Counted from the stretch's first letter, positions 17,606 through 25,760 are shown. The stretch is 64,000 nucleotides of DNA from Lysinibacillus sp. G4S2 (GCF_030348505.1 NZ_JAUCFJ010000002.1:1244001-1308000); one strand, 5' to 3'. Notes: generated by a model not told the origin, from the sequence alone. Numbers and translations: made by a program.

Positions 17606-17878
17606 ATGGCAGTTAAAATTCGCTTAAAACGTATGGGAGCTAAAAAATCTCCTTTCTATCGTATCGTAGTTGCAGACGCTCGTTCACCACGTGACGGTCG
17701 TTCAATTGAAACAGTTGGTACTTACAACCCACTTACTCAACCAGCTACTGTAAACATTGATGAAGAGAAAGCTCTTAAATGGTTATCTGACGGTGCAAAA
17801 CCATCAGATACAGTACGTAACTTGTTCTCAGAACAAGGTATCATGGAAAAATTCCATAACCAAAAATTCAGTAAATAA
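17606..17878 (+). CDS. rpsP: 30S ribosomal protein S16
   Basis: This is a structural protein of the small subunit that stabilises 16S rRNA folding. The 90-residue sequence begins [20 protein letters not shown] and contains [20 protein letters not shown], both hallmark stretches of S16. CGGAGGTGC precedes the ATG. It heads the rpsP-khpA set, 15 nt before khpA, which is the conserved Bacillales order. Confidence 0.98.
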   Translation: MAVKIRLKRMGAKKSPFYRIVVADARSPRDGRSIETVGTYNPLTQPATVNIDEEKALKWLSDGAKPSDTVRNLFSEQGIMEKFHNQKFSK

Positions 17879-17893
17879 TCGGGGGCGACATTT

Positions 17894-18127
17894 TTGAAGC
17901 AGCTGATTGAAGCAATCGTTTTACCGTTAGTCGATTATCCAGAAGAAGTTCGTATAGAGACGGATGAAAATGCAAATCGAATTGTTTATAAACTTTTTGT
18001 TCATCCAGAGGATCGAGGGAAAGTCATAGGCAAACAAGGGCGAGTAGCGAAAGCGATTCGTACAATTGTTTATTCAGCGGCGGGTAGTCACCATCAAAAA
18101 AAGACCTACGTCGATATATTGGATTGA
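17894..18127 (+). CDS. khpA: KH-domain RNA-binding protein KhpA (YlqC)
   Basis: KhpA is a small KH protein that partners KhpB/Jag in RNA binding and affects cell envelope growth in Firmicutes. The 77-residue product has the KH core GKVIGKQGRVAKAIRTIV with the GKQG loop (about 44-47). The start is TTG 17894, 8 nt after GGGGGCG. In B. subtilis ylqD follows; here it is missing and a 561-nt non-coding stretch leads to rimM. Confidence 0.93.
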   Translation: MKQLIEAIVLPLVDYPEEVRIETDENANRIVYKLFVHPEDRGKVIGKQGRVAKAIRTIVYSAAGSHHQKKTYVDILD

Positions 18128-18171
18128 TAGAAAAGATTTTCACGCTCTTTTACATGCAACAAGCACTGGAG

Positions 18172-18244
18172 AGTCCTGATAGGTATGTTTACATGCGCTT
18201 AGGAATTCGAAGTGGCTTTGAGGTGAAGCGTAAAATCTGGACTA
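18172..18244 (+). ncRNA. Candidate cloverleaf-like RNA downstream of khpA
   Basis: AGTCCTGAT (18172-18180) pairs with ATCTGGACT (18235-18243; one mismatch). Inside are three possible short hairpins: 18183-18196 (GTATGT/ACATGC), 18196-18214 (CGCTT/AAGTG) and 18215-18229 (GCTT/AAGC). A strong terminator starts 3 nt later, the usual riboswitch or small-RNA layout. It lies 45 nt past the khpA stop. It is not a tRNA: there is no T-arm or anticodon arm in register and no CCA-ready 7-bp acceptor. Identity unknown. Confidence 0.35.
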
Positions 18245-18246
18245 AG

Positions 18247-18278
18247 AAGGAAGGAGCTTGCCGGTTCCTTCCTTTTTT
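18247..18278 (+). terminator. Rho-independent terminator of rpsP-khpA
   Basis: AAGGAAGGAG and a TTCCTTCCTT arm with a short loop (CTTGCCGG), followed by TTTTTC. Strong stem and T run. Confidence 0.85.
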
Positions 18279-18439
18279 CATTATCGTAATTACATTGAGA
18301 GGTAATTGAACATAATGACATTAAGGAAGGCTGGTCAACTTCTTAGCTACAACATCGTCCGCCAATAGTTAATCTGCTACTTTAGGTGAAAGTGAGAGAA
18401 GGTTACTTTTGTTCTGGCTAGCTAGTAGCTTGACGGGGA

Positions 18440-18675
18440 TAGGCATGTTTAGCAATTGTGATCTGTGCGAAAATGAAGCGGTCGCAAAAAAATGTTTTGT
18501 AATGAAAGTGAAACGGCAGTTACAGAATACACCCATCTTTGAAGGTGGTAAGGTGAAAAACATACGTTGGTCTAGAGCCTCTGACGGATGTCATGGATTT
18601 TGATTTGTGCTAGTACATTCAAAATCGGGACGCATTGTTTATCTGTAACAATTACGTCAAGGCGAAATTGATACG
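18440..18675. repeat. Degenerate composite repeat block upstream of rimM
   Basis: Recognisable pieces are GTGCGAAAATGAAGCGGTCGC (repeat core A), AATGTTTTGTAATGAAAGTG with AAACGGCAGTTACAG (array unit), CACCCATCTTTGAAGGTGG (IS605-like hairpin module) and the GACGCATTGTT...AACAATTACGTC hairpin followed by AAGGCGAAATTGATA. They occur in the same order as at 7240-7487, so this is a decayed copy of that composite. Between 18279 and 18440 I see no gene or clear signal. Confidence 0.55.
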
Positions 18676-18688
18676 AGGTGAGATTTGA

Positions 18689-19204
18689 ATGGAATGGTTT
18701 AATGTAGGTCGTATTGTCAATACACACGGTATTCGCGGTGAGGTGCGTGTGTTATCAACAACAGACTTTGAAGATGAGCGCTTCACAGTAGGAAATAAGC
18801 TTGCGGCGTTTAAAAAAGACGATAAAAAGCCAACATGGGTAACAATTGAATCCATGCGTCGTCATAAAAACTTTATTTTATTAACTTTTGAAGGAATGAA
18901 TAACATCAACCTTGTTGAGCCATTCAAAGAAGGAATGCTCAAAATTACGAAAGATCAAATGACAGATGATTTATTAGAGGAAAATGAATTTTTCTTCCAT
19001 GAAATCATTGGCTGTACAGTTGTATCTGAAGAAGGCGAAACAATTGGAGCAGTGACTGACATTCTTCAAACGGGGGCAAATGATGTGTGGGTAGTTAAGG
19101 GCGCTAAGAAAGAGCATTACATCCCGTATATCGAAGACATCGTCAAGGAAATTGATGTTGCTGAGAAGAAAATTGTGATACACGTAATGGAAGGTCTGCT
19201 ATGA
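18689..19204 (+). CDS. rimM: Ribosome maturation factor RimM
   Basis: RimM assists 30S head assembly, acting through protein S19. The 171-residue protein has the N-terminal [19 protein letters not shown] motif of the RimM barrel and a C-terminal PRC barrel (about 97-168) with [26 protein letters not shown] lies 8 nt before the ATG. Its last 4 nt overlap trmD (ATGA), a conserved coupling. It is preceded by repeats instead of the usual ylqD, so its promoter is not obvious. Confidence 0.96.
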   Translation: MEWFNVGRIVNTHGIRGEVRVLSTTDFEDERFTVGNKLAAFKKDDKKPTWVTIESMRRHKNFILLTFEGMNNINLVEPFKEGMLKITKDQMTDDLLEENEFFFHEIIGCTVVSEEGETIGAVTDILQTGANDVWVVKGAKKEHYIPYIEDIVKEIDVAEKKIVIHVMEGLL

Positions 19205-19941
19205 TGAATATTCATGTGTTAAGTTTATTTCCTGATATGTTTACAGGCGTTTTTGGTGCGTCAATATTAAAGAAAGCGCAGGAAAAAGGTGCTGTAAAGC
19301 TAGAAGTAACTGATATACGTGGATTTTCGGGTAACAAGCATAATCAAGTAGATGATTATCCGTATGGCGGCGGTGCGGGAATGGTATTAAAACCAGAGCC
19401 GATGTTTAGCGCTGTCGAGGCCATTACGGCAGGGAAAAATCCTCGTATCATTTTGATGTGTCCGCAAGGTGAGCGCTTTACTCAAAAAAAGGCAGAAGAG
19501 CTAGCGCAAGAACAAGAACTAGTATTTTTATGTGGTCATTACGAAGGCTATGATGAACGCATTCGTCAGCATCTTGTCACAGACGAGATTTCAATTGGAG
19601 ACTTCGTATTAACTGGTGGAGAGCTAGGTGCTATGACGGTTATAGATAGCGTTGTACGACTTCTGCCGGGAGTTTTAGGACAAGAGGATTCCCACATACA
19701 AGATTCGTTCTCTACAGGTCTTCTAGAGCACCCACATTATACACGACCTGCTGAATTCCGCGGAATGAAAGTACCTGATGTTTTACTATCGGGCAATCAT
19801 GCAAAAATTGAGCAATGGCGTGCGGAAGAATCTCTGAAAAGAACATTCGAGCGTCGTCCTGATTTACTCGAGAATTATCCATTAACAGATAAGCAAAAAT
19901 TGTATGTAGAAAAACTTAAAAACAACAATAAAGATGCTTGA
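19201..19941 (+). CDS. trmD: tRNA (guanine-37-N1)-methyltransferase TrmD
   Basis: TrmD methylates G37 next to the anticodon to prevent frameshifting. The 246-residue SPOUT enzyme opens with [13 protein letters not shown] and has [20 protein letters not shown] and the knot stretch [19 protein letters not shown] that binds S-adenosylmethionine. ATG 19201 overlaps the rimM stop; ATG 19204 is also possible. It is followed by the L19 leader, so rplS may be read through and also controlled separately. Confidence 0.96.
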   Translation: MMNIHVLSLFPDMFTGVFGASILKKAQEKGAVKLEVTDIRGFSGNKHNQVDDYPYGGGAGMVLKPEPMFSAVEAITAGKNPRIILMCPQGERFTQKKAEELAQEQELVFLCGHYEGYDERIRQHLVTDEISIGDFVLTGGELGAMTVIDSVVRLLPGVLGQEDSHIQDSFSTGLLEHPHYTRPAEFRGMKVPDVLLSGNHAKIEQWRAEESLKRTFERRPDLLENYPLTDKQKLYVEKLKNNNKDA

Positions 19942-19973
19942 TTGCTATCTATATTTATGGTAACATCTATTCT

Positions 19974-20046
19974 GTACTTCTATGTGAAGTACTGAATTAC
20001 GGTGTTCCGCTGTGGCATAGATTGCGTGCAAGAGCATCTGTCTAAG
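19974..20046 (+). promoter_or_regulatory. Probable L19 ribosomal protein leader (rplS 5' UTR element)
   Basis: A GTACTTC-TATGT-GAAGTAC hairpin (19974-19992) is followed by GGTGTTCCGCTG, a CATAGATTGCGTGCAAGAGC segment and ATCTGTCTAAGGAG just before rplS. The CCGCTG and AGATTGCGTGCAAGAGCATCT pieces match my memory of the Bacillales L19 leader, thought to allow feedback by L19. A covariance search is needed to confirm. Confidence 0.65.
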
Positions 20047-20057
20047 GAGAGAAAACA

Positions 20058-20402
20058 ATGTCAAACATTATTACAGAAATTACTAAAGCTCAGCTTCGCA
20101 CTGATCTACCATCTTTCCGTCCTGGTGATACTGTTAAGGTACACGTGAAAGTAGTAGAGGGTACACGTGAACGTGTCCAAGTATACGAAGGTGTAGTAAT
20201 TAAACGTCGTGGTGGCGGTATTAGCGAAACTTTCACAGTTCGTAAAATTTCTTATGGTGTAGGTGTTGAACGTACATTCCCTGTACACACACCAAAAATC
20301 GCTAACTTAGAAGTTGTACGTCGTGGTAAAGTACGTCGTGCTAAACTTTACTACCTACGTAACCTACGTGGTAAAGCTGCTCGTATTAAAGAAATTCGAT
20401 AA
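20058..20402 (+). CDS. rplS: 50S ribosomal protein L19
   Basis: L19 sits at the 30S-50S interface. The 114-residue protein has [20 protein letters not shown] and the arginine/lysine-rich C-terminus with [29 protein letters not shown] and the closing KGKAARI-like stretch. AAGGAGAG precedes the ATG. It is followed by a strong terminator, ending the rimM-trmD-rplS unit. Confidence 0.98.
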   Translation: MSNIITEITKAQLRTDLPSFRPGDTVKVHVKVVEGTRERVQVYEGVVIKRRGGGISETFTVRKISYGVGVERTFPVHTPKIANLEVVRRGKVRRAKLYYLRNLRGKAARIKEIR

Positions 20403-20418
20403 TTATGACTTAAAAGTG

Positions 20419-20450
20419 AGGGGCTTGTGCAACAAGCCCCTTTTCTTTTT
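20419..20450 (+). terminator. Rho-independent terminator of rplS
   Basis: GGGGCTTG-TGCAA-CAAGCCCC stem-loop followed by TTTTCTTTTT. Confidence 0.92.
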
Positions 20451-20452
20451 GC

Positions 20453-20482
20453 TTGTCAACTTAAATAACTATCATCTAAAAT
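20453..20482 (+). promoter_or_regulatory. Probable sigma-A promoter of lepB
   Basis: TTGTCA (20453-20458), 18-nt spacer, TAAAAT (20477-20482), 26 nt before the lepB start and directly after the rplS terminator. Confidence 0.55.
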
Positions 20483-20508
20483 GAGGATAGACAAGGGGGC
20501 AAATCTCG

Positions 20509-21078
20509 ATGGAAAAACAAGTGAAAGAAAAGAATGAACTATGGGAATGGACAAAGGCACTTCTAATTGCATTTGCGATTGCAGCAATTATTCGTTACTT
20601 TTTATTTACACCCATTGCAGTAGATGGCCAATCCATGATGCCAACCCTTGAAAATGGCGACCGTATGATTGTGAATAAGATTGGTTATAAAATAGGTGAA
20701 CCAAAACGCTTTGATATAGTTGTATTCCATGCTCCGGAGCAGAAAAACTATATTAAACGTGTTATTGGGCTACCAGGAGAGACATTGGAATATAAAAATG
20801 ATCAATTATACATTAACGGTGAGCCGATAGACGAGCCTTATTTAGATGACTACAAATCGAAAATTACAGAAGGTACTTTAACAGAGGATTTTACGTTAAA
20901 AGACATTGATGTAAACCTAAAAGATAATGTAATTCCAGAAGGCTGTGTTTTCGTTATGGGAGATAATCGTCGATACAGTAAGGACAGTCGTATTATTGGA
21001 GTCGTCGATCAGAAAGAGATTATTGGTAATACAAGTCTGATTTTCTGGCCGTTTAGTGATATTAAAATTGTAAAGTAA
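20509..21078 (+). CDS. lepB: Type I signal peptidase (SipS/LepB family)
   Basis: This membrane enzyme cleaves signal peptides from exported proteins. The 189-residue product has one N-terminal membrane helix (about 15-35, ALLIAFAIAAIIRYFLF), catalytic Ser42 in GQSMMPTL and catalytic Lys83 in YIKRVIGLPGE, plus the GDNRRYSKDSR box. The length matches the short Gram-positive type. AAGGGGG precedes the ATG. It stands alone between a terminator and a palindromic repeat whose hairpin and T-run probably terminate it. Confidence 0.96.
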   Translation: MEKQVKEKNELWEWTKALLIAFAIAAIIRYFLFTPIAVDGQSMMPTLENGDRMIVNKIGYKIGEPKRFDIVVFHAPEQKNYIKRVIGLPGETLEYKNDQLYINGEPIDEPYLDDYKSKITEGTLTEDFTLKDIDVNLKDNVIPEGCVFVMGDNRRYSKDSRIIGVVDQKEIIGNTSLIFWPFSDIKIVK

Positions 21079-21094
21079 TTCTTGAAAGGGAGAG

Positions 21095-21244
21095 ATCAAT
21101 TATGCCTTGGCATAATTCGTCTGGAACGGCTTTGTGCTTGCACAAAGAACTCCTTTCCGATTCCATGACATCCGCCGGAGGCTTTAACTTTTTTCAGCAG
21201 GCTTTTGGACACCTGCTGAAAGAAGTTAAAACTCCCTTTTTCTT
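21095..21244. repeat. Composite repeat ending in family C palindrome (also lepB terminator)
   Basis: AATTATGCC and GGCATAATT flank TTG (21100-21120), then GGCTTTGTGCTTGCACAAAG, ATGACATCCGCCGGAGGCTT and the palindrome AACTTTTTTCAGCAGG...CCTGCTGAAAGAAGTT (21189-21230, one G-U pair, 10-nt loop). AAAACTCCCTTTTTC follows, so the palindrome can serve as a terminator for lepB. It is the cleanest copy of family C in the window. Confidence 0.7.
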
Positions 21245-21264
21245 TTAGTTTAGGAGGTATAGAT

Positions 21265-22140
21265 ATGACTATACAATGGTTTCCAGGGCATATGGCAAAG
21301 GCCCGCAGAGAAGTAACAGAAAAATTAAAGCTCGTTGATATTATATTTGAATTAATAGATGCACGTTTACCTCTATCTTCCCGAAATCCGATGATAGACG
21401 AAGTGATTAATCAAAAACCGCGTCTCCTTATCTTAAATAAATCAGATATGGCAGATGAGCATGAAACACGTAAGTGGGTAGAGTATTTTGCACAACGTGG
21501 TCATAAGGCCGTAGCAATCAATTCTCTTGAAGGTAAAGGATTACAGCAAGTGACTAAGGCTGCTCAAGAAATTTTGAAAGAAAAATTTGAACGCATGAAA
21601 TCACGTGGGATGAAGCCAAGGGCCATTCGCGCAATGATTGTTGGGATTCCGAACGTAGGGAAATCGACGCTTATTAATCGCTTAGCGAAGAAAAATATCG
21701 CAAAAACAGGGAATACGCCAGGGGTAACTAAGGCACAGCAATGGATAAAGGTTGGTAAGGAGCTTGAATTACTCGATACACCAGGTATTTTATGGCCGAA
21801 GTTTGAAGATCAAGAAGTAGGCTATAAATTAGCCTTAACAGGTGCTATAAAGGATACGATAACGAATATGGAGGATTTAGCGGTATATGGTCTACGCTTT
21901 TTATCCATTCATTATCCAGCACGAATGGAAGAACGCTATGGCTTCCAGTTTGTACATGAAGATTTAGTTGAGACTTTCGACCATATCGGTAAACTTCGTC
22001 GTGTTTACGGTCCTGGAGGAGAAATCGATTATGATCAAGTAGCTCAATTAATCGTTCGAGATATTCGTGGGTTACAATTAGGCAAACTAACATTTGATTT
22101 TGTTGACGAACAACTTGAAAAAGAAACAGAACAGCAATAA
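21265..22140 (+). CDS. rbgA: Ribosome biogenesis GTPase RbgA (YlqF)
   Basis: RbgA is required for late 50S subunit assembly. The 291-residue protein is a circularly permuted GTPase: NKSD (G4, 58-61) comes before GIPNVGKST (G1, near 127) and DTPG (G3, near 172). The N-terminal [12 protein letters not shown] motif and a C-terminal RNA-binding region are typical. TAGGAGG precedes the ATG. Its own strong terminator follows at once. Confidence 0.96.
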   Translation: MTIQWFPGHMAKARREVTEKLKLVDIIFELIDARLPLSSRNPMIDEVINQKPRLLILNKSDMADEHETRKWVEYFAQRGHKAVAINSLEGKGLQQVTKAAQEILKEKFERMKSRGMKPRAIRAMIVGIPNVGKSTLINRLAKKNIAKTGNTPGVTKAQQWIKVGKELELLDTPGILWPKFEDQEVGYKLALTGAIKDTITNMEDLAVYGLRFLSIHYPARMEERYGFQFVHEDLVETFDHIGKLRRVYGPGGEIDYDQVAQLIVRDIRGLQLGKLTFDFVDEQLEKETEQQ

Positions 22141-22142
22141 AG

Positions 22143-22194
22143 AAAACTGTCATACTCACGTCATAAATCGTGAGCGTGACAGTTTTTCTTTTAG
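22143..22194 (+). terminator. Rho-independent terminator of rbgA
   Basis: AAAACTGTCA and TGACAGTTTT outer arms and CTCACG/CGTGAG inner arms form a long hairpin followed by TCTTTT. Confidence 0.92.
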
Positions 22195-22294
22195 GAATAC
22201 TTCTTTTTGCCGATATAGGATATAGAGCGAGAAAAAGAAATTATATTATTTTTTGATATAGAAAAAACGAATACATATTTTGGGTTTTTCACTA

Positions 22295-22442
22295 AAAGTT
22301 GTGGATGTCATTTGTTAAAACGTATGCTATATATTAGTTTGACCTTCGTTCTGGCAGGGCGACTCCTTGCGGTTCATCGGACGCCCCGAGAAAAGCGCCC
22401 AGCCTGAACGAAAATCAACCACACGTTATGGTGATGATCCGT
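22295..22442 (+). repeat. MITE-like palindromic repeat, family B, between rbgA and rnhB
   Basis: This copy lacks the inserted GCGAAAGCGAAGC core and may be closest to a minimal form: AAGTTGTGGATGTCATTTGT, AACGTATGCTATATATT, TTTGACCTTCGTTCTGGCAG, GGCGACTCCTTGCGGTTCAT, CGGACGCCCCGAG, AAAGCGCCCAGCCTGAACG, AAAATCAACCACACGTTATG, GTGATGATCCG. Arms TTTGACCTTCGTTC and GAACGAAAATCAA are imperfect inverted repeats. With short A+T-rich flanks it fills the 423-nt gap. Confidence 0.75.
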
Positions 22443-22563
22443 ATTTTTAGAGAATCCACTACCTTCTAGTGAAAACATGACTGATGTTAGTAGAATACTC
22501 GATAACAGTCAGCTCAAAATAGTTTTGAACTGTTGATGTAGAACCAAAAAAGGGAGTAAATAG

Positions 22564-23322
22564 ATGAAAACGATTAAAGAGATTACAGTAGCGTTAAAAG
22601 AAGCGGAGGAATGGCAGGATTGGATGACGGGAGTAGAGACTGACGAACGTGCCGGTGTGCAAAAGGCTTGGTTAAGCTGGAAAAAGCGTCAAGATAAAAA
22701 ACAACAGTTACTACAAGAACATCAAGAAAAAGTCGATTTCGATCAAAGCTACGGTGGAATAAGTGCTTTAATTGCGGGTGTAGATGAAGCAGGGCGAGGA
22801 CCATTAGCAGGACCAGTAGTAACAGCTGCTGTTATTTTACCAGCAAACTGCGAGGCTCTAGTCGGATTAAATGATTCAAAGCAATTATCAAAGGATAAAC
22901 GCAATGCCTATGCTACTTTAATAAAAGAACATGCAGTAAGTTATTTTATCCATTTCCAAGCAGCACAACAAATTGATGAATTAAATATTTACGAAGCTAC
23001 AAAGCAATCGATGAAGACGAGTGTAGAATCGTTATCTATTAAGCCTAATTATGTGCTAGTTGATGCTATGACACTGCCAATCTCTATTCCACAGGATTCA
23101 ATAATTAAAGGGGATGCAAAAAGCTTAGCTATTGCAGCTGCATCGATATTAGCAAAAACGGCACGAGATGATTATATGGATCAATTGGACAAAGAATTTC
23201 CTATGTATGGTTTTGCTCAGCATGCAGGATATGGTACAAAGCAACATTTAAAAGCACTTGAAGATTTCGGTCCAACCATCCATCATCGTAAATCGTTTGA
23301 GCCAATAAAGTCAATGCTTTAA
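22564..23322 (+). CDS. rnhB: Ribonuclease HII
   Basis: RNase HII nicks RNA-DNA hybrids and removes single ribonucleotides. The 252-residue protein has an N-terminal helical substrate-binding extension (1-68), the active-site motif GVDEAGRGPLAG (about 71-82) and downstream acidic residues in LNDSKQLS and VDAMTLP, completing the DEDD set. A ribosome site AAGGGAG precedes the ATG. It stands between two family B repeats. Confidence 0.96.
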   Translation: MKTIKEITVALKEAEEWQDWMTGVETDERAGVQKAWLSWKKRQDKKQQLLQEHQEKVDFDQSYGGISALIAGVDEAGRGPLAGPVVTAAVILPANCEALVGLNDSKQLSKDKRNAYATLIKEHAVSYFIHFQAAQQIDELNIYEATKQSMKTSVESLSIKPNYVLVDAMTLPISIPQDSIIKGDAKSLAIAAASILAKTARDDYMDQLDKEFPMYGFAQHAGYGTKQHLKALEDFGPTIHHRKSFEPIKSML

Positions 23323-23364
23323 GGTATTTTGAAAACATAATAGCCACCAAAAGTTAGGAAGAAT

Positions 23365-23513
23365 ATTTACTATAACGTATATCGTATGGATAAGTTGATT
23401 GGAACGGAGACAGGACGCCCCCAGAAAGCTTTGCTCTGTGCGAAAGCGAAGCGTCAGCAACAAAGCACCCAGTCGGAGCGGAAAACAACCCTACGCTATG
23501 ATACTGAGCCAAA
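23365..23513 (+). repeat. MITE-like palindromic repeat, family B, upstream of ylqG
   Basis: Modules TAACGTATATCGTATGG, AAGTTGATTGGAACGGAGAC, AGGACGCCCCCAGAAAGCTT, GCTCTGTGCGAAAGCGAAGC, GTCAGCAACAAAGCACCCAG and TCGGAGCGGAAAACAACCC. It carries an open frame (CAKAKRQQQ and so on) that is in frame with ylqG and falsely extends it upstream. Confidence 0.75.
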
Positions 23514-23565
23514 TAAAAATAGAAGCCAATTACACCAAGGAGTAATTGATGAAAGGAGTACATAT

Positions 23566-25461
23566 ATGACAGCCACATCTTTTAATCCGATTCAAATGCA
23601 ACAAGCTGCTGTAACCTCAGCTAATCAGCCACTTGCTTTAAAACAAGGGCAAGTATTTCATGGTACGATTAAACAATTATATCCAGATCAAATGGCTGAG
23701 ATACAAGTTGGCCAACAGAAATTTATTGCTAAACTCGAAGTTCCACTAAAAGCAGGAGATGCCCATTTCTTTCAAGTAACGGGTATAAACCCGCAAACTG
23801 AACTAAAAGTTGTTACGGGTCCTATGGGGCAAACAGCTTCCCAAAGTCAACAAATCAATCAGTTACTTGAATCGATGAATTTACCTAAGTCAGCTGAAAT
23901 GCAACAGCTTCTATCCCATTTTATGAAAGCACAGCTACCGATTTCTAAGGAGCAGCTGATGCAGGCAGAAATATGGATAAAAGCATTACCAGAGGGCATT
24001 ACTAAACTAGATGCCTTACAAGCTATTCAAAAAATGGTGGAGCTTAAAATGCCAATGACAAATGACGTTTTCCAAGCTCTTATTAGTGGGCAAAAAACTA
24101 CTGGTATGATTTCGGTAATGGAAAACTTTACGCAGCTTTTAGCTAAAGATACAGCTTTACTGGAAAACCTTAAGCAAAATCTACTGCAACAGGTGCAGGC
24201 AATTGCAAAGCCTTTTGAGGTAGAAACAGGTAGTTTAGTGCTTGCTAAGTCCATACAAATATTAACGAATAACGCGGCTTCTATGAGTGATAAGATTCAA
24301 GCTATGAATATGTTAAAGGAGGCGGGAATATTACCTCAGCAGGCAACCTTGCAAAACTGGTCAAGTCTCAGCGATCTAAAGTCTGTTCAGCCAAATCAGC
24401 TTCAACAAGCTGGACAAGTTATTCAAACGATTCTAACGGCACAACCTGACAAAACAACTCAGCTTGTCGACCAACTTAAATTATGGACAGCGAATCAAAG
24501 CTTGTTAACGAATGAACAAAAGCAGCAAATTAATCAACTTATCGATAGATTAAATCAGCTTCCAGCAAATAAACAAACGCTAGAGATTTTTGCAAAACAG
24601 ATGCAAGAACAACTAATAAAAGCGTTTGCTGAAAATTCTTCGGAGCGTTTATTTACACAAGACGCCAATGCTCTTTCAGTGAAAGACCATTTATTATCAC
24701 TTTTAAAGCATGAAGCAACTACGCCACTACAAAACGACGCATTCATGCGAAATCTTATGAAAAATAGTGTTGAATCCTCGCAATCAATGATTCAGCAGAT
24801 TGTTACACAAGCAGATGCCCATGTGCAAAATTCTATGGATAGTAAAGCAATGGAACATGCACTTAAAACGGTATTAAAAAATCTAGGACTTAGCTATGAG
24901 GCGACACTTAGTAATAAATCAGCTGATTTACAGGAGATTGCACATCAATTAAAACCTCAGCTTCATACATTATTGCAGGAGACACATACTACTCCACAGC
25001 TGAAGGAAGCAGCAGAAATGTTAATGGCACGTATGAACGGTATGCAGCTAGCATCAGGTGAGAATGGTCATCAGCATCAGCTTATTATGCAAGTACCATT
25101 AGACTTCTTCGGCAAGAAAATGGATGCAACATTACAGTGGAATGGACGCATGAAGGATGATGGTAAAATTGATGCCAATTATGCACGTATATTATTTTAT
25201 TTACAAATGGAATCAATGAAAGAGACCGTTATTGATATGCAGGTTCAAAATCGTGTCGTTACTGTGACGGTATTTAATGAAAATAATGATATTGTTCCAC
25301 TTGCAGAACCACTAAAAGCAGCTTTAAAAATAGGCCTAGCTGAAAAAGAGTACCAACTTTCAGGTGTTTTTATTAAACAATTTGAAAAAGCCCAACCTGA
25401 AAAAACTACCTCTGTAGTAGGACAGCAGGAGGAACATAGTAAGGTGGATTTCCGCGTATGA
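23566..25461 (+). CDS. ylqG: YlqG-like protein with FliK-type C-terminal region
   Basis: This is a 631-residue, glutamine-rich, mostly helical cytosolic or secreted-substrate-like protein of uncertain role. I chose ATG 23566, 8 nt after AAAGGAG; the frame is open 180 nt further upstream but only through repeat sequence. The C-terminal part (about 480-610, with VPLDFFGKKMDATLQWNGRM and LFYLQMESMKETVIDMQ) resembles the hook-length-control FliK C domain. It overlaps by 4 nt ylqH, which resembles the cleaved FlhB C-terminus. The pair mirrors FliK-FlhB, which physically interact in flagellar export switching, but it lies outside the flagellar operon. The function is inferred. Confidence 0.75.
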   Translation: MTATSFNPIQMQQAAVTSANQPLALKQGQVFHGTIKQLYPDQMAEIQVGQQKFIAKLEVPLKAGDAHFFQVTGINPQTELKVVTGPMGQTASQSQQINQLLESMNLPKSAEMQQLLSHFMKAQLPISKEQLMQAEIWIKALPEGITKLDALQAIQKMVELKMPMTNDVFQALISGQKTTGMISVMENFTQLLAKDTALLENLKQNLLQQVQAIAKPFEVETGSLVLAKSIQILTNNAASMSDKIQAMNMLKEAGILPQQATLQNWSSLSDLKSVQPNQLQQAGQVIQTILTAQPDKTTQLVDQLKLWTANQSLLTNEQKQQINQLIDRLNQLPANKQTLEIFAKQMQEQLIKAFAENSSERLFTQDANALSVKDHLLSLLKHEATTPLQNDAFMRNLMKNSVESSQSMIQQIVTQADAHVQNSMDSKAMEHALKTVLKNLGLSYEATLSNKSADLQEIAHQLKPQLHTLLQETHTTPQLKEAAEMLMARMNGMQLASGENGHQHQLIMQVPLDFFGKKMDATLQWNGRMKDDGKIDANYARILFYLQMESMKETVIDMQVQNRVVTVTVFNENNDIVPLAEPLKAALKIGLAEKEYQLSGVFIKQFEKAQPEKTTSVVGQQEEHSKVDFRV

Positions 25462-25760
25462 GTGAAGAAAAATTTACTCGAAAAGAGGCGATCGCTCTCA
25501 CGTATAAACTGGGGCGCTTTGATAGTCCAACGGTGGTAGCGAAAGGAAAAGGAAAAATAGCAGAAAATATTTTAACGCGTGCAAATGAGTATAATGTGCC
25601 GATTTATGAGGATACTAACCTTGTTCAATTACTTGGACAATTAGATTTAAATGAGTCGATACCTGAAGAATTGTACCAAGCTGTCGCTGAGGTTTTTGCA
25701 TTTATTTATCGGTTAGATCAACAACATGCGCAAAAATATAGAAAAGATAGACAATTCTAA
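25458..25760 (+). CDS. ylqH: YlqH, FlhB C-terminal-domain-like protein
   Basis: The 100-residue protein aligns by eye with the part of FlhB just downstream of its NPTH autocleavage site: ALTYKLGRFDSPTVVAKGKG parallels FlhB ALKYDEESMEAPRVIAKGTD, and AVAEVFAFIYRLDQQ parallels AVAEVLAYVYRIK in the FlhB of this same window. The NPTH site itself is missing, so it corresponds to the already-cleaved FlhB C fragment. The ATG overlaps the ylqG stop (ATGA). A role as an alternative export-switch component (sometimes called FlhX) is inference. Confidence 0.85.
   Translation: MSEEKFTRKEAIALTYKLGRFDSPTVVAKGKGKIAENILTRANEYNVPIYEDTNLVQLLGQLDLNESIPEELYQAVAEVFAFIYRLDQQHAQKYRKDRQF

Noticed and set aside
18172-18244. 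tRNA gene
   Set aside because: The size and cloverleaf shape are suggestive, but there is no T-arm consensus in the right place, no 7-bp acceptor stem and no plausible anticodon loop.
18160-18250. Glycine riboswitch
   Set aside because: GGAGAGTCC looked suggestive, but the rest of the aptamer core is absent and the neighbours are not glycine genes.
18124-18309. 61-codon ORF after khpA
   Set aside because: It overlaps the khpA stop, runs through the structured element and terminator, has no ribosome site and does not resemble YlqD.
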